Source: Ephydatia muelleri
Taxonomy: Eukaryota; Porifera; Demospongiae; Spongillida; Spongillidae
Direction: 5' to 3'
NCBI GenBank assembly: GCA_013339895.1
Contig: JABACO010000003.1
Location: 12,349,754 to 12,413,753 of the forward strand
DNA: 64,000 nucleotides
Shown here: positions 39,808 to 58,928 of the stretch, one piece after another
Position numbering within the stretch: position 1 is the stretch's first letter
How the letters are laid out: each line of letters starts with the position of its first letter
Position numbers and translations under genes: made by a program
The notes under the pieces: generated by a model
Database searches by the model: none
What the model saw: the letters and a program-made list of their open reading frames with translations, nothing else
What the model was told of the DNA's origin: nothing

Positions 39808-41804
39808 ATGGCACGGCCTCTTATAGACAGCAGGGCCAGAGACGTGCGGAGGAGAGTAGAGGTGATCCAGAGAAAGCTGGCAGACCTGAGACAGCTAGGG
39901 GTCATCTGTGCCTTCACCTACACCTCCGTGAGGAACAGCGGCTCCTTCTTCACCCTCGGGGACCAGCGCATCACTGACGTCATCGAGTGCCACAAGGACG
40001 AGATTGTGCGGAACCTCCTGAACCCTGACCTTGCCCCCTGCGGGGGTTTGGCTGGGGGGGAGGTCCACCTCATCCTGCCCCTCCTCCCAGCCCCCTTGGA
40101 ACAGCTGAGCCGACGGGCCCTCCAGTCGCTGCTTGTGGGAATACTGAAGGACCTGGGGATAAGATGGTCTGACCCCAGGCCACAGTGGTGGCCACTGGAT
40201 GTGCCCTTCGTTCCCTCCTGCTCTATTCCTGATGAATTCTCAGGTGGGGGGGGGGGGGGGGGGGAGAAAGGATGGGACTAGAGATTAGATGAGAGGGGGT
40301 GGGGGGTGAAGGGGGTTAGGTAAGGAGAGGGAAGGACACTCGTATAGGAGGGAAGAGGGGTAATGGAGATCTATTTAACTCCCACACACACACACACACA
40401 CACATTAACATTCATTGTGCAGGTAACTGGACTAAAATGCTTCAGAGAGTTATTAAATCAGTTTATAACCACTTCAGCTACGACATCACCACCTACGTGG
40501 CCAGCATCATGCATGACTGCAGCACATCTAGTGTGGGGGATTCCTCTTCCCCATGCCCTTCAGATACTCCTGCAACAACCCCCACTGTCTGTGCAGAAAA
40601 CAAAAGTGTTGCTGACACATGTGCTCTGCCGGCCTATAAAGCCCAGAGTGCAGACCAGGAACCTAGAGATGTTGGTTTCCGTGGCGACCAGACAAACACT
40701 TCACCTGCACCCACTCAGATGGTTCTCACCAGGGATAGAGTGGTGGGAAGGAGAGGCTACCCCATGACACGCTCACACCCACCTGTCCAGTACACCAAGT
40801 TCACTGTGGTCAGCGCCTCCTCCATCGCCTGCCCACGTAGGAGGGTAGCCAAAGTGCAACTGGACAAGGTCCCCATCGGAAAGAACCGTTTAGCGCTACA
40901 AGTAGAGCCACGATCGGCACCTTCATTACCACGGCAACTAGCACTAGCACCTCCCCTGACACTAGCGACCTCTGCTCCAGTGTTGACACCCTCTACCCTG
41001 CCACCAGCAAAATCGCCACGATGCTTAGCGTCAGTCCCTTCCCTCATCCCAATGGCACTCCAGCAGCCTCCTCTCCCTCCACCTCTTCTTCCCCCTCCTC
41101 CTCTTCCATCTAACATGGCAGAACAGTCACTTACTCCTAAGACTTTACCAGCATCCACCAAGCCACTGTTAGTGAAGGACGCATCTAGACACACTGGCCC
41201 ACTGTTTGGACGACTGGACTTCAAAGTTCAGCCCCCGGGAGGAGGGGCGGGTAGTCGTCCCTCTCCTGCAAAAGGGGTGGGGCAGAGGATGAACAAGCTA
41301 CACTTCCATATGATGACGGTTGTGAACAAGGCCAAGAGGTCTGCTCTGATTAGGAGCAACAAGGGCAGAGAGCTGCACAGAGTGCTCACTGCCACAACTG
41401 AAGTGCCAGCAGCGAGGCGTGTCTCCGAGCAACCCGCTGCATCACCATACTGCAACAAGGGAGGAGGGGTGGCACAGGTAAGTCACTGTTCCAGGGGGGC
41501 CAATATTGGGTCCCCTACGGAACGCAAACGTGACTGCGAGGGCTCCTCTGATGCTCCTTCTCTGGTGGCTGGTACCTTGGAGGAGGAGGAGAAGGAGGTG
41601 GGGTCGCATCACGTGACGACTGTACTTCAGTCTGCTGATGCTAATAGTGGGGTGCCCAGACAGCTCACGGGGATGTCCACTGGTGGTGTTGGCAGAGGAG
41701 GGGGAGGAGTCTCAGGTACCTCTGGACATCAGAAAGTACTAACATTTCATGTCTATGAAGACCCAATAACCGCTTTCAAAGTCAAAAGATCTCGTCAAGA
41801 CTGA
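39808..41804 (+). CDS. NRF1/Ewg-like DNA-binding transcription factor
   Basis: Exons 39808-40243 and 40423-41804 join in phase 1 for 605 residues. The first ~165 residues follow the layout of the NRF1/Ewg/P3A2 DNA-binding and dimerisation region. There is a basic helix (RRRVEVIQRKLADL), a strand and FxxxG segment (NSGSFFTLGDQ), a helix (HKDEIVRNLL), a second helix (LSRRALQSLLVGILKDLG), WWPLDVPF at 127-134 (NRF1: WWPEDIPW), and across the splice NWTKMLQRVIKSVYNHF (NRF1-like WTxxLRxIVxxxY). The alignment is from memory and identity is low, so this is a divergent paralogue rather than clear NRF1. The remaining ~440 residues are Pro/Ser/Thr-rich, ending KVKRSRQD. NRF1 binds GCGCATGCGC-type sites in promoters; such a site is at 8744. 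Upstream exons are possible. Confidence 0.6.
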
Positions 41805-41809
41805 CTCCG

Positions 41810-42310
41810 TCTCAAAATATTCATGTTTTGCATACACAATTGCATTTTGTGACGGTGCATTTTAACTTATTTCAACGCTCCTACAACGCATTTCAGTACA
41901 GAACCTGGACCTTGGAAATAAAATGCTAAGCAATGCAAGTAGCTGATTATGCGTTTTTTGTGCAATAGAATAGGTACATGCAGTCTAAAAGAATAAAATC
42001 TGGTCAATGGTAGGCAATCTAGCATTATAATCATAGTAAGAGATACCCTGCCTGTATTCCCCACCCGCTAACTGAACAAATTTTACTAGCATTAATTGGT
42101 TAATTAGATAGTTATATTCGTGCCAGCTTTTGCTTAGATGCGACAACTATCTCCGCCACTTACCAGCAATAAAAGATGGTTATGACAAATACTACAGATT
42201 TGAAGCGGGGTGAAATTTTGGAAGCCGTGGCACGAATGACCCTTTGCATGTCCGGAGTAAAACCCACAGCGGTTGCCTAGTGATACTTCGCTGACGTTAG
42301 TATTCCTGGC
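41810..42310. other. Intergenic sequence, no gene seen
   Basis: This is the 3' flank of the NRF1-like gene, with a candidate polyadenylation signal (aataaa near 41917). The segment 42241-42290 forms half of a distant inverted repeat with 47264-47310. Nothing else is supported. Confidence 0.3.
42241..42290 (+). repeat. Half of a distant inverted repeat carrying an X-box-like core
   Basis: The sequence gtccggagtaaaacccacag followed by cggttgcctagtgatac recurs inverted at 47264-47310, with roughly 85-90% identity over ~40 bp. It contains GTTGCCTAGTGATAC, which resembles an RFX X-box (two GTNRCC-like half sites in inverted orientation). It is either the remnant of a mobile element or a shared regulatory element. 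Confidence 0.45.
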
Positions 42311-42314
42311 CTCG

Positions 42315-42728
42315 ATGGGTGATAAATGCGTTGTATGTGTGGTAGCTACAGGATTAAAACTAAGACGATTTCCTACTATCGCGTGCCACGAAACTCTTCT
42401 CATAGAGCAGAAGCATTTGGGCTTGATGAAGCCATGTTGAAGCCATTCTCAAGAGTCGTTAGATTGCGTCACTTTGTTAACGGGAGACAGTCAATGTGGA
42501 CCATTACTAGTACCTGCACTTCTAACACCTGTGGCGATAGCTGAAGAAGATGTTTTGGCTGCAGTACTGCCAACTTTGGCGCCAATCATGGGGCCTTCGA
42601 CAACAGTAGTGGCGATCGAGGGAGGGCCTGATTTGACTACGGTCGATGGTAGGTCAACTGTCGGGGTAGATTCGGCACCAATAGCATTGCAACCATCAAG
42701 ACTTTCCCAACCAGGAAAAGGTGGCTGA
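42315..42728 (+). pseudogene. THAP-like zinc-finger ORF, frameshifted
   Basis: ATG at 42315 opens MGDKCVVC. A shift to the next frame then gives GSYRIKTKTISYYRVPRNSS, followed by EAMLKPFSRV and RHFVNGRQSM. C-x2-C, ~40 residues, and an SRVxxRHF ending is the C2CH layout of THAP domains, but the second cysteine pair is lost (VVRL in place of an expected C-S). After another shift, a Val/Ala/Thr-rich stretch (LAPIMGPSTTVVAIEGGPDL) runs to a TGA at 42726-42728. THAP domains are DNA-binding and often come from P-type transposases. Too degraded to be functional as read; spliced exons remain a lesser possibility. Confidence 0.4.
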
Positions 42729-43191
42729 ATGGAGGCATTGGGATGCATGGCTACTTTCATACCTGACTGCTGGATTTTTTTTTGCTTCCTATACAAGTAG
42801 GACCCATCTACATCCACAATTGGAAGTTTGTCAGTTTTAACCTTGAATCCTTCGATGATAAAATAAAATTAAATAAGGCTTGGCAGCGGTAGCGCAACAA
42901 GTTGAGTAGGTACTTTAATACATTTTTGAAAATTAATATAACTTGAGCTTTTATGCACAGCCTAACAGAGCAAATCGAATGCATCAAAAATATGCTTTTG
43001 CCACGGAAAACAGATTACTATTTCGAAAGTTTTAACGTTTCAAACATTGCGTCGCCGGTGACTAACAATTTAAATGGACCACGCTATAAAAAACTGTGAC
43101 CGCTTGACTTCTCCATGCAGCTACTGTAAAAGTATTCAAGTTAGTGATGCCATAATTGCATAAAATACAACATAGATACTCTTTATAAGGT

Positions 43192-44644
43192 TCACAGGGT
43201 CAAATACACCAAATTTAGGTCTCCCATTATATAATCTACCAATAGCCCGTATAGTAATATTGTAATGTTCTCCCCTTCTTCATTCTTCCAATATGTAATA
43301 ATTACTTTAGGAACTTGAGACTTTTTTGATTGCTTTACACATATTATATGTCCATTGTATAGCACATTGTGATGATCCACGTACCATAGCTGTTCAAAAT
43401 ACAGATCATCAATAACAGACACTTTGGATAAAAACGCTTAATATTACATTCCTTTTACATTCTGAGATATCTGGAAACTCATTTGATAAATTCCTTTTCT
43501 GCCACACATTGCAACTTCTTTTCTATCTTCCTCCTTAAACTGTTCTCCTTCTTTTGAATCTTATCTTTAAGTCGCTGATCTTGTAATATAGAAATGTGTT
43601 GTTTACTAACTAACTTTACTCTCTGAGCTTGTCTGATGCAAAATTTAGCTATATTTTCTTGCTCGTACGGAGAGTGTGCACACAACCACTGCATTGTTCC
43701 ATTAATTTTACATTCTACTTTTCCATCAAGGAACCCTACTTTAATATTAGATGCTTTTCTATAAAGGTAGTCAGCCAGGCCAAGGGTGTGTTCAGCAAAC
43801 TTATTGTGTACTGGTGCTGACATGAACAATGGATGGTGATAGATGAGCTAAAGTACCTTCAAGGTACTGTTGGGATACTTATATGTATTTCATTAATATG
43901 TTCTCCGTTGATGGTTGTGGAGTCCCAAGAAAGTATTATATTATACATTATTTCACCAACTTGTAAATCAGTTAATACTCCAAGTTCATTTGCTAAATAA
44001 CTTACCGTACAAGGTTCAGGGAGAGCAGTCATTTTCAAACCTGCCATTTGATCCAAAACTACTTCAATAACTGGGCATATGCTGGTTATGGGTACATGAT
44101 GTTCCAGGCAGTAATAAAGGCTTTGCAGCACGATGTACTATAGGACTTACCATCAGATTTAGAGTCTACGTATTTTATCTCTGTCGCCATTAATACATCA
44201 GAATTGTACATTGATTGAAGTATATCATTATCTGCTTTGATATTGTGCACTTGATTTCTTAATGCATTGTTCTCTCTTTTCAATTTTTGTACCAAATGTC
44301 TATGAGATATTTTAAACTTCCTGAATTTAGACCTTATAACAGCCAGCAATCTTCTCATACTTTTTACTTCTGATTGACTACTTCCATATTTCAATACTTG
44401 ATTTTTCTTTTGTAACTTCTTAATAAGTGTATCTTTTGTTTATCTCCCTTCTTGCAGCTGTTAATTTAGAACGAATCACAGTTTCAATAGTTTTCTTCCT
44501 ACTTAAAGCTTGCTTAAGTCGTTTATTATTAGTGCTATCTTTTTTTAAAAGTTTTGTCTTCAGAGCAATATTAGAAGCAAATATTCTTCTAAGAGCTATC
44601 TTTGAGATTGGCCAGGTCAGTATTAATGTATAGCACCAACCCAT
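43192..44644 (-). pseudogene. Decayed copy of a multi-copy coiled-coil / RNase H-like family
   Basis: Read on the minus strand, consecutive fragments occur in a sensible order. A basic coiled coil comes first (44644-44420 and 44394-44200; IRSKFRKFKISHRHLVQKLK). Next are HVPITSICPVIEVVLDQMAG and ANELGVLTDLQVGEIMYNII, then LSWDSTTINGEHINEIHIS at about 43930-43870. APVHNKFAEHTLGLADYLYR follows near 43800, with a basic coiled coil to 43479. Last is a C-terminal module with WYVDHHNVLYNGHI and VITYWKN, ending GDLNLV near 43192. From memory, this is an abundant uncharacterised invertebrate family whose middle block (VHPLDG region) is deleted here. The LSWDSTT strand resembles the first catalytic strand of RNase H-like transposases, so a transposon origin is inferred. 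Several frame changes; not functional. Confidence 0.5.
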
Positions 44645-44649
44645 TGAAC

Positions 44650-45420
44650 TAGCAGTTTGTAGTGGTCATAATGTACATTTGAAGCTGATTCCTAAGATCA
44701 TCAGCAGTTCTCATTCTAAACAGCTATACAAACAGCATGCATTTCTCAATGTTAATGCATAGCTAGGATACACTAACATGAATATATTGTCTTGAAAAGT
44801 ACGCTGTGTGGGCACCATCATATCACAACAATACAGCTGTTTTTATTGACAGGAGGATCCATGCTGTAAAATAGTTTCAATAACTAACTCGCACCTTGAC
44901 GAATTCGGTGTGTATTAAATAGAGCTATCACAAAACTCTTTGGCACACAAACAAAATAGATTATCTATGCATTGAAAAAGTTTAATTCACAGGGCTCTAA
45001 CACTGAAATACTAGGTTAAGCAGTATTATGTCAATCTCTAAGCAATCCAACAGCTGTGCCGTTAAATGGACCCTTGGGCACCATCCAAAGCTCATGAAAT
45101 TGTATCCTGATATAGACTAAGACCCAATAAACGTGGCAAACGCTTCCTCAAGTTGGCACCTTAACAAACTAGGGAGTGGCTAATCGCGATAGATTACTAT
45201 AGAAATCAACGTGGCACACACAACTACGCCTTATGCTGCCTTACATTTAGACACCATTAGTGTATTGTGCAACCCTCTCTCTTCTTTAATCTAGTAATAA
45301 AGTCCTAAGTACTTTCCCAAAAACTTTACAAAACGCGTATCTTCTCGAGCACTCGTAGAGCTATCCAAAATACGGTCACAATTTTCGATGGAATTCAAGT
45401 ACCTACTTTGAGAGCGTACG
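44650..45420. other. Intergenic sequence, no gene seen
   Basis: No conserved coding or RNA feature is recognised. The stretch lies between the decayed coiled-coil family copy and the second hAT element. Confidence 0.3.
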
Positions 45421-45427
45421 ATTCTAA

Positions 45428-46961
45428 CAGTGGCGGATACAGGGGGGGGGCTGTGGTGTCCGGATCCCCCCCCCCCCCCCCCCCCCCCTCAGAACCTGAT
45501 GATGAAAAGATTAATACTTTAATTCATTAGCGAAACCAATTAACAACATCCCACGTGATATTCATTGTTCTAGAGAGCGTGCAAGCGTGTTCACTCGGGC
45601 TCGGAAAGTATCTTGAATTACTTTTCAAAGAAAGCAAAAGGTAATTTATGCGTACAGGAATCGCGCGCCTGTCATGACTTCACATATCCGATCGCGTTAT
45701 CTCATTACGTGAATGCATGAGGGCCCACATGCACACACCACTTAGACTACTCCTCCCCCCCCCGCAGTCCTATTAGAAATCGATCCAACCCCCCCGTCCC
45801 CCTCCCTTTCAGACTTACCTCGCTACGGGCCTGGAGTTTCTTTTTTATACTTCAGTTATTTATCTTTTTTGACACATGCAGATATGGGTAAGACGCAAGA
45901 TGAGGATATTATGCATGCCTAACTTGATACACAGTGTCATCAGTGATATTGCAATTTCAGAGAGAATATTGAAAAAGATTTTCATGATTGGTTAATGGAT
46001 GCTAGCAGAATTGGTAGTGAGTTAGGCATAGTACTTTCAGTTCCACGTCTATCTGGAAGACAACAACACAGGGCTAATGCAGATCCAGAAAATCCAGATC
46101 CTGAAGTTTATTACAGAATTAATGTGGCAATTCCATTCTTGATCACATGGAACAAGAACTAAACAATAGATTTCATCGTGACAGTATGGTTGGTATTCAC
46201 TTATTTTATCTAGTCAAGTTCCAACATTGATAATTAATCACAGTGATTTACAAGATCTTGCAAAATGTTTGTTGTTTTGGGAACGTGATTTACCTAGTGC
46301 TTCATCACTTCTATCTGAATTAAAACAGTGGCAACGTTTTTGGAAACTAAAATCTGGATCCCTTGATAACATCATTCCTGCAGATCTGGCACATTGTATC
46401 CATGCAGCTGATGAAGATGTTTTCCCCAACATACGAGTACTATTAATTATTGCCTGCACTATACCTGTGTCTAGCTGTAAAGCAGAAAGGTCTTTTCAGC
46501 ATTGAGGCGTATTAAATCCTATTTACGAAGTACAATGAGTTCTGAGCGTTTTGCTGGATTAGCACTGATGCATTTGCATAGTGATGTTGATATTGATATT
46601 GATGAGGTGTGTGAAGCTTTTATCAGCAAACACAATTGAAATGTTTCAATCTTGTATTTTGTACCAATAAATGATTTTGTAGTAATTGTATAGATTCATT
46701 GTACTGTTTTATTAGTTCATTCAGTGTCAAATGTGAAATGGCGATAAATACGTATTTTAATTCCACAGCTATCTGCCATGATAGGAAAATAAGTCTGTTA
46801 AATAGGGATTACTCATTAATTTAGGATACGCAGTTTATGAGTTGCACTGAGAATAGAGTCCCCCAAACCGAACCACGCACAGTATTCGCCGCCCTTTTCA
46901 AGAATGTCACCAATCATGTGCGGGATGACGATCCGTCAAAAGCTTCCGCGCTTCGCGCTCG

Positions 46962-46994
<33 letters not shown>

Positions 46995-47068
46995 TCCCCC
47001 TCCCGCACCCTCCCCCTATTAATTATTCATGTAGGACCCCCCTTCCAGAATTCCTGTATCCGCCCCTG
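45428..47068 (+). mobile_element. Second hAT-type transposon relic with terminal inverted repeats
   Basis: The left end CAGTGGCGGATACAGGGGG at 45428 pairs with the right end, which read on the minus strand is CAGGGGCGGATACAGGAATT (47068 inward). The flanks are TTCTAA (45422-45427) and TTCTAG (47069-47074), an imperfect 6-bp duplication. Poly-G and poly-C tracts adjoin both ends. Internal plus-strand hAT fragments are present, but the element is strongly deleted (1.64 kb). Confidence 0.82.
45960..46639 (+). pseudogene. Truncated hAT transposase C-terminal half
   Basis: Plus-strand readings in three frames give VPRLSGRQQHRANADPENP and YYRINVAIPFL. After a frame shift they give DHMEQELNNRFHRDSMVGI. 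The hAT dimerisation block follows: IIACTIPVSSCKAERSF, another shift, then LRRIKSYLRSTMSSERFAGL and LMHLHSDVDID, with a stop at 46637-46639. The order matches the C-terminal half of hAT transposases; the zinc finger and catalytic N-terminal half are missing. Confidence 0.8.
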
Positions 47069-47263
47069 TTCTAGATGTCGGTGCCTTAACACCACGGCAC
47101 TAAAGCCACCATCTAAGCTCTGGCATTGTATGCCGGTCCAGAGGTTCTGTCAAATAGCTCCAGGTATGTCAGACTCTGTCAAGGTCACTGTCGGCAGCAA
47201 ATTTTGATCACTAGCTGGAAGATCGCCGTCTGAGCGGGATGGAATCGTGACATGTCCGATACA

Positions 47264-47310
47264 ATATCACTAGGCAACGGTTGCGGGTTTTACTCCGGAC
47301 GTGTCGTTTA
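47264..47310 (-). repeat. Partner half of the distant inverted repeat with 42241-42290
   Basis: The plus strand reads atcactaggcaacggttgcg followed by ggttttactccggacgtg. This is the near-complement of 42241-42290, with the X-box-like core retained (GGCAAC half site). Located just outside the second hAT element. Confidence 0.45.
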
Positions 47311-47319
47311 TCGCATATC

Positions 47320-48370
47320 CATGCGAAGGTAGCTTGCGCGTTACACAACATTACAACATTGTTGACATGCATTGTTGTGTGCTGCACGCGCAATTATTAG
47401 TGACGTGGGCGAATTATCCTTCCGCGTTCTCCCACCTGCAATTTTCGCAAAACCATAGAATCGATGACTGGACGTCTGGCGTGGACCTGTGAAGAAGTTT
47501 CGAACTTGGTCACCGGTTATTTCACGGCTTCTTTCCCTTCTCTGTTATTTGCTTGGCGATAAGCCTGGAGTCTAAGACACAGATAATCTAGAGACATATA
47601 TATATCACAGATTTGTTCAATATTGATGTCCATTTCACTATGGATATGCATAAGAGCTAAATCCATGCACTATCCTCTCCACATTCATTCGGCTACACAG
47701 ATAGCTTTTGATCCGTCATAGTCATGAAAACGATCTTTCAGCTTCAGCACTTGTTATTGGAAGGTACAACCTATGGTCAGTAAAACAGTGATGTTTGGAA
47801 ATACATCATTGTTTTAGACTACTGTGTAGATCATGTACATTCTTCCAAAAGTGCTACCACTGCTTAATCTCTGAGTGAAGTGATGATGCATTAGTTGTCA
47901 ACGCCCTTGACAACCTGGAGAGCTAAAAACGTGAGCTGGCCAGGGTGACAAGCCTATACAGATTTGTGCAGAACTGTTGTGTAATATTGTTGTGAATATC
48001 ATTATGTTATATATACACATTTAGTGTTAGGTTACGTGAATGATGTGGTTTACCACCACATGTACACTGACTGCATGTACTTGTATGGCAGCGGCGGCCA
48101 AACACGACTAAGCTGGTAGGATGGCTACAAGCGCCGTTTAAAAGCAGATTACAAAAGAAGCTACATTTTTCTCTTTTCGATGCAAGTCACTATGGCCAGC
48201 AATTCTTGCCACGGCGTTATGGCAGTTGAAAGCGGGTAACCATCGACGTACCTTTCCTCTTCGAAGTGTGTTTTCCACGTTCCCAACCGATAGAAAGTTT
48301 GAATTCAAGCTAGAAATTAAAGGTAACAGAAGGTACTAACTAGTTCTCCTATGTTCTTGTAGCCACGATT
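47320..48370. other. Intergenic sequence, no gene seen
   Basis: No exon, RNA gene or repeat boundary that I can support. Short open stretches at 47301-47492 (both strands) lack family signatures. Confidence 0.3.
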
Positions 48371-48376
48371 TTTTTT

Positions 48377-48800
48377 TTACCAGCGATGCTTACTGTTGAA
48401 GTTTATTGTGAATTGCGGTATTCTTTTAGGAGGAGGCGGAGCTGCAATCAGTAAGTGCTCCTTAACAATGAGCAACAAATGTTTCACAGGATCTGGTACC
48501 GAATGGTACATCCTTTGCAAGGTGCATGAATGGATTGGCTTCTTTCTCACCCCATGAGACCGAATACAATATGTGTTTGCCATGCCAATACGCTCTTTGA
48601 GCATATTTTATTCTTAGTTATACCTGGAGGGGTCTTGTGTATATGGTTGCCAACTAACACACCACCTAAGTATTGTTGCCTATGGATGTTAAAGGATTGG
48701 AGGGCTTCATCCAATCCCTTGACAAAGGGACCAGCAAATTCCTTGTCAGTCACTTTGGTGCTGTTGATTATTCCCTCCTTCTGTTTGCGTGCTTTCAATC
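48377..48800 (-). pseudogene. Decayed repetitive-family ORF fragment
   Basis: The minus strand from 48798 reads KVTDKEFAGPFVKGLDEALQ, then SFNIHRQQYLGGVLVGNHIH, and ends soon after. A shifted frame continues towards 48377 with RKKPIHSCTLQRMYHSVPDP. The first block looks strongly coding and resembles, from memory, segments of abundant uncharacterised invertebrate repeat-encoded proteins (a xxNHIHK motif after a QxYxGG turn). No start, intact domain or splice partner is identified. Confidence 0.35.
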
Positions 48801-48989
48801 GGTGTTTGTTTAATCCTTACCATCTTCTCTACAGACTGTCTCATGTCTTCCACCCGCTGGACAATAATCTGAGTTTGACCTATGCCATGAACCACTGGAT
48901 GGTACAGTCAGTACATACCAATGCCCTACATGGCAGCTCCAAGCTTCAGTGGTTGGCTCACAATCATTAGGCATATGGGACACCACTGC

Positions 48990-50050
48990 TGCTCCAGGAT
49001 TGCTGGATAATTGGAACTGTGCTCATCCAGTGAAAATCCCATTTGGATGGGAGGGGCAACTGCACGAATGCCAGCAACAATTTTGTGCGGACTTAAGTTG
49101 GCTGGTCGGCCACCAGACTTTTTGTGGTTGGTTGTTTTGGTAAGAAAAGACCAGTGTAAACTTACATGTATACATACATGTATACATGCATTGATTCAGC
49201 ACACATAATTATTTATGTTACTTTACTTCCTTGCAGACAACTGCTGTGTGCACTTTCCAATCAGAAGGGCGAAGTAAACTATGTACTCTTCAGATGATTT
49301 CCATGCATCTCTTATTTGTATGAACTCCTTTTCCCCTTCTCTCTCTAGCCTCCGTCGAGTCAAGAGGCGGCCATACACTCTGCATCGCTGGTTTACCTTC
49401 ATTACTTAGATCCCCATACTCAGTACAATACTGCCCCTTTTATTCATAAAAAACTCACGTGTAGATCACAGGTTTAAAAAATCGTGGCAAGTTCTGTGTG
49501 TTGTATGTGTTTCCCCGTGTGTGCTGATGAGCGTTATTACTCGCCTAACGTTTTCTATCGCTTAAAGTAACCCTATCTTTTCCCGCCAAAGACACATGGG
49601 CGTGAAAAACGGGCTGCGCATTATCACTGATAATAATGCTTGTACTTGCGCGTCGATGGTTTTGTTACAGCATTTGCAGATGCATTTGCAGATGCTATTT
49701 ATTTTTACTAAACGTCTCAAAGTAAGTATGATTTGTGGTTCGCAAAACATGAACAGTATGATATAACTATTTGTTTTGGTTCTTTGTAAATTACGGTATT
49801 GTCTAATTATCAACTTATTGTCCCGGTGACTGTACCATGCAGACAGATCAATTTTTCATGAAATAAATATTATGATTTCGCCTCCAAGAGCATTATTCAT
49901 TTCCGTTTACGATTATTGTGTACTGCGTGCATGGCGACATCCGGTAACTTCCCCATGGGTACGTCCCCCACTCGAGGCTTGTAAGGCATCGCCTTGTGTA
50001 ATGATAAGACAGTTTATTAGACCTTACTGAAGGGTTCCTTCCGGTGTGTT
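48990..50050. other. 5' flank of the Ig-Death gene, no other gene seen
   Basis: No convincing exon is seen on either strand. The last few hundred bases before 50056 should carry the promoter and 5' UTR of the following gene; no TATA box or initiator can be fixed. Confidence 0.3.
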
Positions 50051-50055
50051 TTGAA

Positions 50056-58194
<8,139 letters not shown>

Positions 58195-58468
58195 GAAGTG
58201 GACATGGGTCTGGGGACCCTGGTTGAACTAATGAGCATGGGTGTTCAAGGTTTCAATCCTCCCCACACAACACACTTGAACACTTTTGTGCCTTTGTTCA
58301 CTTGTTTTGTTTTTTTTTGCTGTTGACAAAAATGATGCTACAATAATAGACACTGAAAGGAAATATAAATGAATGAAACGGCAAAAATGCACACACAAAA
58401 CCACACATATATCCAATACAAACACTTGCACAAAAACACACACCCCCCCACACACACACACACCACAT

Positions 58469-58719
58469 TCATATGTTGCATGAGTTTGTGTCCTCTTCTC
58501 TGGTGGGCAGCTGCATTTCCATCTCTTCAGGACAGCTGTGTCGAAAGTTTGGTGGTATGTCACTGACAAAGACGTTTGGGAAGGTCCGAGTGATGGACTG
58601 CCTGTACAACTTGAGTCCTATCACCATGGCCACTCCCACTGAGAACACTAGCAGCACTGTGAGGGCCACAGAGAGGGTCACAGTGATGGCCGCCAGCAGA
58701 CTGCTGTTGTCTGCTGGTG
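58469..58719 (-). CDS. Terminal exon of a single-pass membrane protein (rest not found)
   Basis: On the minus strand an acceptor (caccacag, 58721-58720) opens a phase-1 exon of 251 bp. It reads PADNSSLLAAITVTLSVALT and then VLLVFSVGVAMVIGLKLYRQ, a strong membrane span with a short basic stop-transfer. A ~40-residue cytoplasmic tail follows, containing FPNVFVSDIPPNFRH and EMEMQLPTREED, with a TGA at 58471-58469. Phase-1 entry and layout match type I receptors. Upstream on this strand there is (CA/TG)-rich sequence and no recognisable ectodomain exon within the window. Either the introns are long and the gene continues past 64 kb, or it is a remnant. The gene is convergent with the Ig-Death gene, 275 bp between stop codons. 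Confidence 0.6.
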
Positions 58720-58734
58720 CTGTGGTGCATGTAT

Positions 58735-58889
58735 GTGGTGTGAGATGTGTGTGTGTATGTGGTGTGAGATGTGTGTGTGTATGTGGTGTGAGATGTGTGT
58801 GTGTTTTAAGGGTGAAATGCAATCAAACATGAGTGTTTCAGTACAAATAAACAAAAGTTTTGTAACAGAATGGTAGGGATACAAGAGTA

Positions 58890-58928
<39 letters not shown>

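Noticed and set aside
48530..48970. 146-codon plus-strand ORF
   Set aside because: The opposite strand reads a more protein-like sequence (KEFAGPFVKGLDEALQ) in the same place, so this is probably its shadow.
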